Positions 4,843 through 5,013 of a DNA stretch of 5,013 nucleotides are shown piece after piece. Both the position numbers and the translations under genes were made by a program. Each line of letters starts with the position of its first letter. Position 1 is the stretch's first letter. This stretch comes from an uncultured Clostridia bacterium (GTDB taxonomy: Bacteria > Bacillota > Clostridia > Lachnospirales > Lachnospiraceae): NCBI GenBank assembly GCA_947178045.1, contig CAMWWR010000184.1, forward strand, positions 1 to 5,013, given 5' to 3'. The notes below the pieces were generated by a model. That model ran no database searches. It was given only the letters and a program-made list of their open reading frames with translations, and had not been told where the DNA came from.

Positions 4843-5013
4843 TTAATTGTCATCAGTGCAGCTCAGGCAGCAGGAACAATCCGGGCTTTCATTTTTTTCA
4901 TAGCATTCGCGCAGCTTCGCGAGTGCTTTTTTTTCGATTCGGGATACATAGCTGCGGGAAATATTCAGCTCGTCGGCGATCTCGCGCTGGGTGCGCTCCG
5001 GGTAGCCGTACAG
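4843..5013 (-). CDS. sigK: Sporulation sigma factor, sigma-K-like, C-terminal 56 residues (start outside window)
   Basis: The minus-strand frame is open to the window edge and ends at TAA (4843-4845). It encodes sigma region 4.2, the helix-turn-helix that reads the -35 element: TQREIADELNISRSYVSRIE at residues 8-27 of this fragment, followed by KKALAKLRE. The ISRSYVSRIEK-(K/R)-AL form is characteristic of sigma-K, the late mother-cell sporulation factor. Sigma-E typically has SQSYISRLEK, and sigma-F and sigma-G have MSQMQVSRLEK. The last 20 residues are unusual, with five cysteines including CSCCLSC, where sigma-K normally ends in a charged tail. The gene is convergent with trhP and separated from it by repeats and a terminator. 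Sigma factor identity is secure; the sigma-K subtype is likely but rests on one region only. Confidence 0.82.
   Translation of the reverse strand: MYGYPERTQREIADELNISRSYVSRIEKKALAKLRECYEKNESPDCSCCLSCTDDN

Overview
The window looks like chromosomal DNA from a spore-forming, moderately GC-rich member of the Clostridia, most likely Lachnospiraceae or a close relative. Evidence for this is RNase J (typical of Firmicutes), the end of a sigma-K-like sporulation sigma factor, and the gene order mltG-like / O-methyltransferase / U32 protein. That order matches the yrrL-yrrM-yrrN-yrrO block of Bacillus subtilis. The family placement is inferred from gene content and style; no species can be named.

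Layout: bases 1-1335 (+) are the last 444 codons of ribonuclease J. A 105-base gap with three consecutive hairpins follows. Bases 1441-1986 (+) encode a small membrane-anchored MltG/YceG-like protein that keeps only the LysM-like part and ends in a Gly-rich tail of 36-bp tandem repeats. It overlaps by four bases (ATGA) with a TrmR/YrrM-type SAM methyltransferase (1983-2918, +), which carries an unusual insertion of about 98 residues. A gap of about 300 bases follows, with a weak terminator-like hairpin and a run of hairpins. Next is a U32-family protein of the TrhP/YrrO type (3218-4474, +). From 4465 to about 4810 the DNA is non-coding apart from the last four codons of trhP. It holds three different sets of short tandem repeats, all with a period of about 19 bp, and one strong intrinsic terminator (4630-4674). 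At the right edge, on the minus strand, is the C-terminus of a sigma-K-like factor (4843-5013), convergent with the U32 gene.

Functional reading: TrhP and TrmR catalyse consecutive steps of tRNA wobble-uridine modification (U34 to 5-hydroxyuridine to 5-methoxyuridine) in B. subtilis, so the central genes probably form a tRNA-modification unit. RNase J (RNA decay and processing) and the MltG-like protein (cell wall) are co-directional neighbours. No mobile element, CRISPR array, tRNA or rRNA was seen. The most unusual features are the methyltransferase insertion, the repeat-built Gly tail, and the 19-bp periodic intergenic repeats. Together they suggest recent repeat expansion in this neighbourhood.
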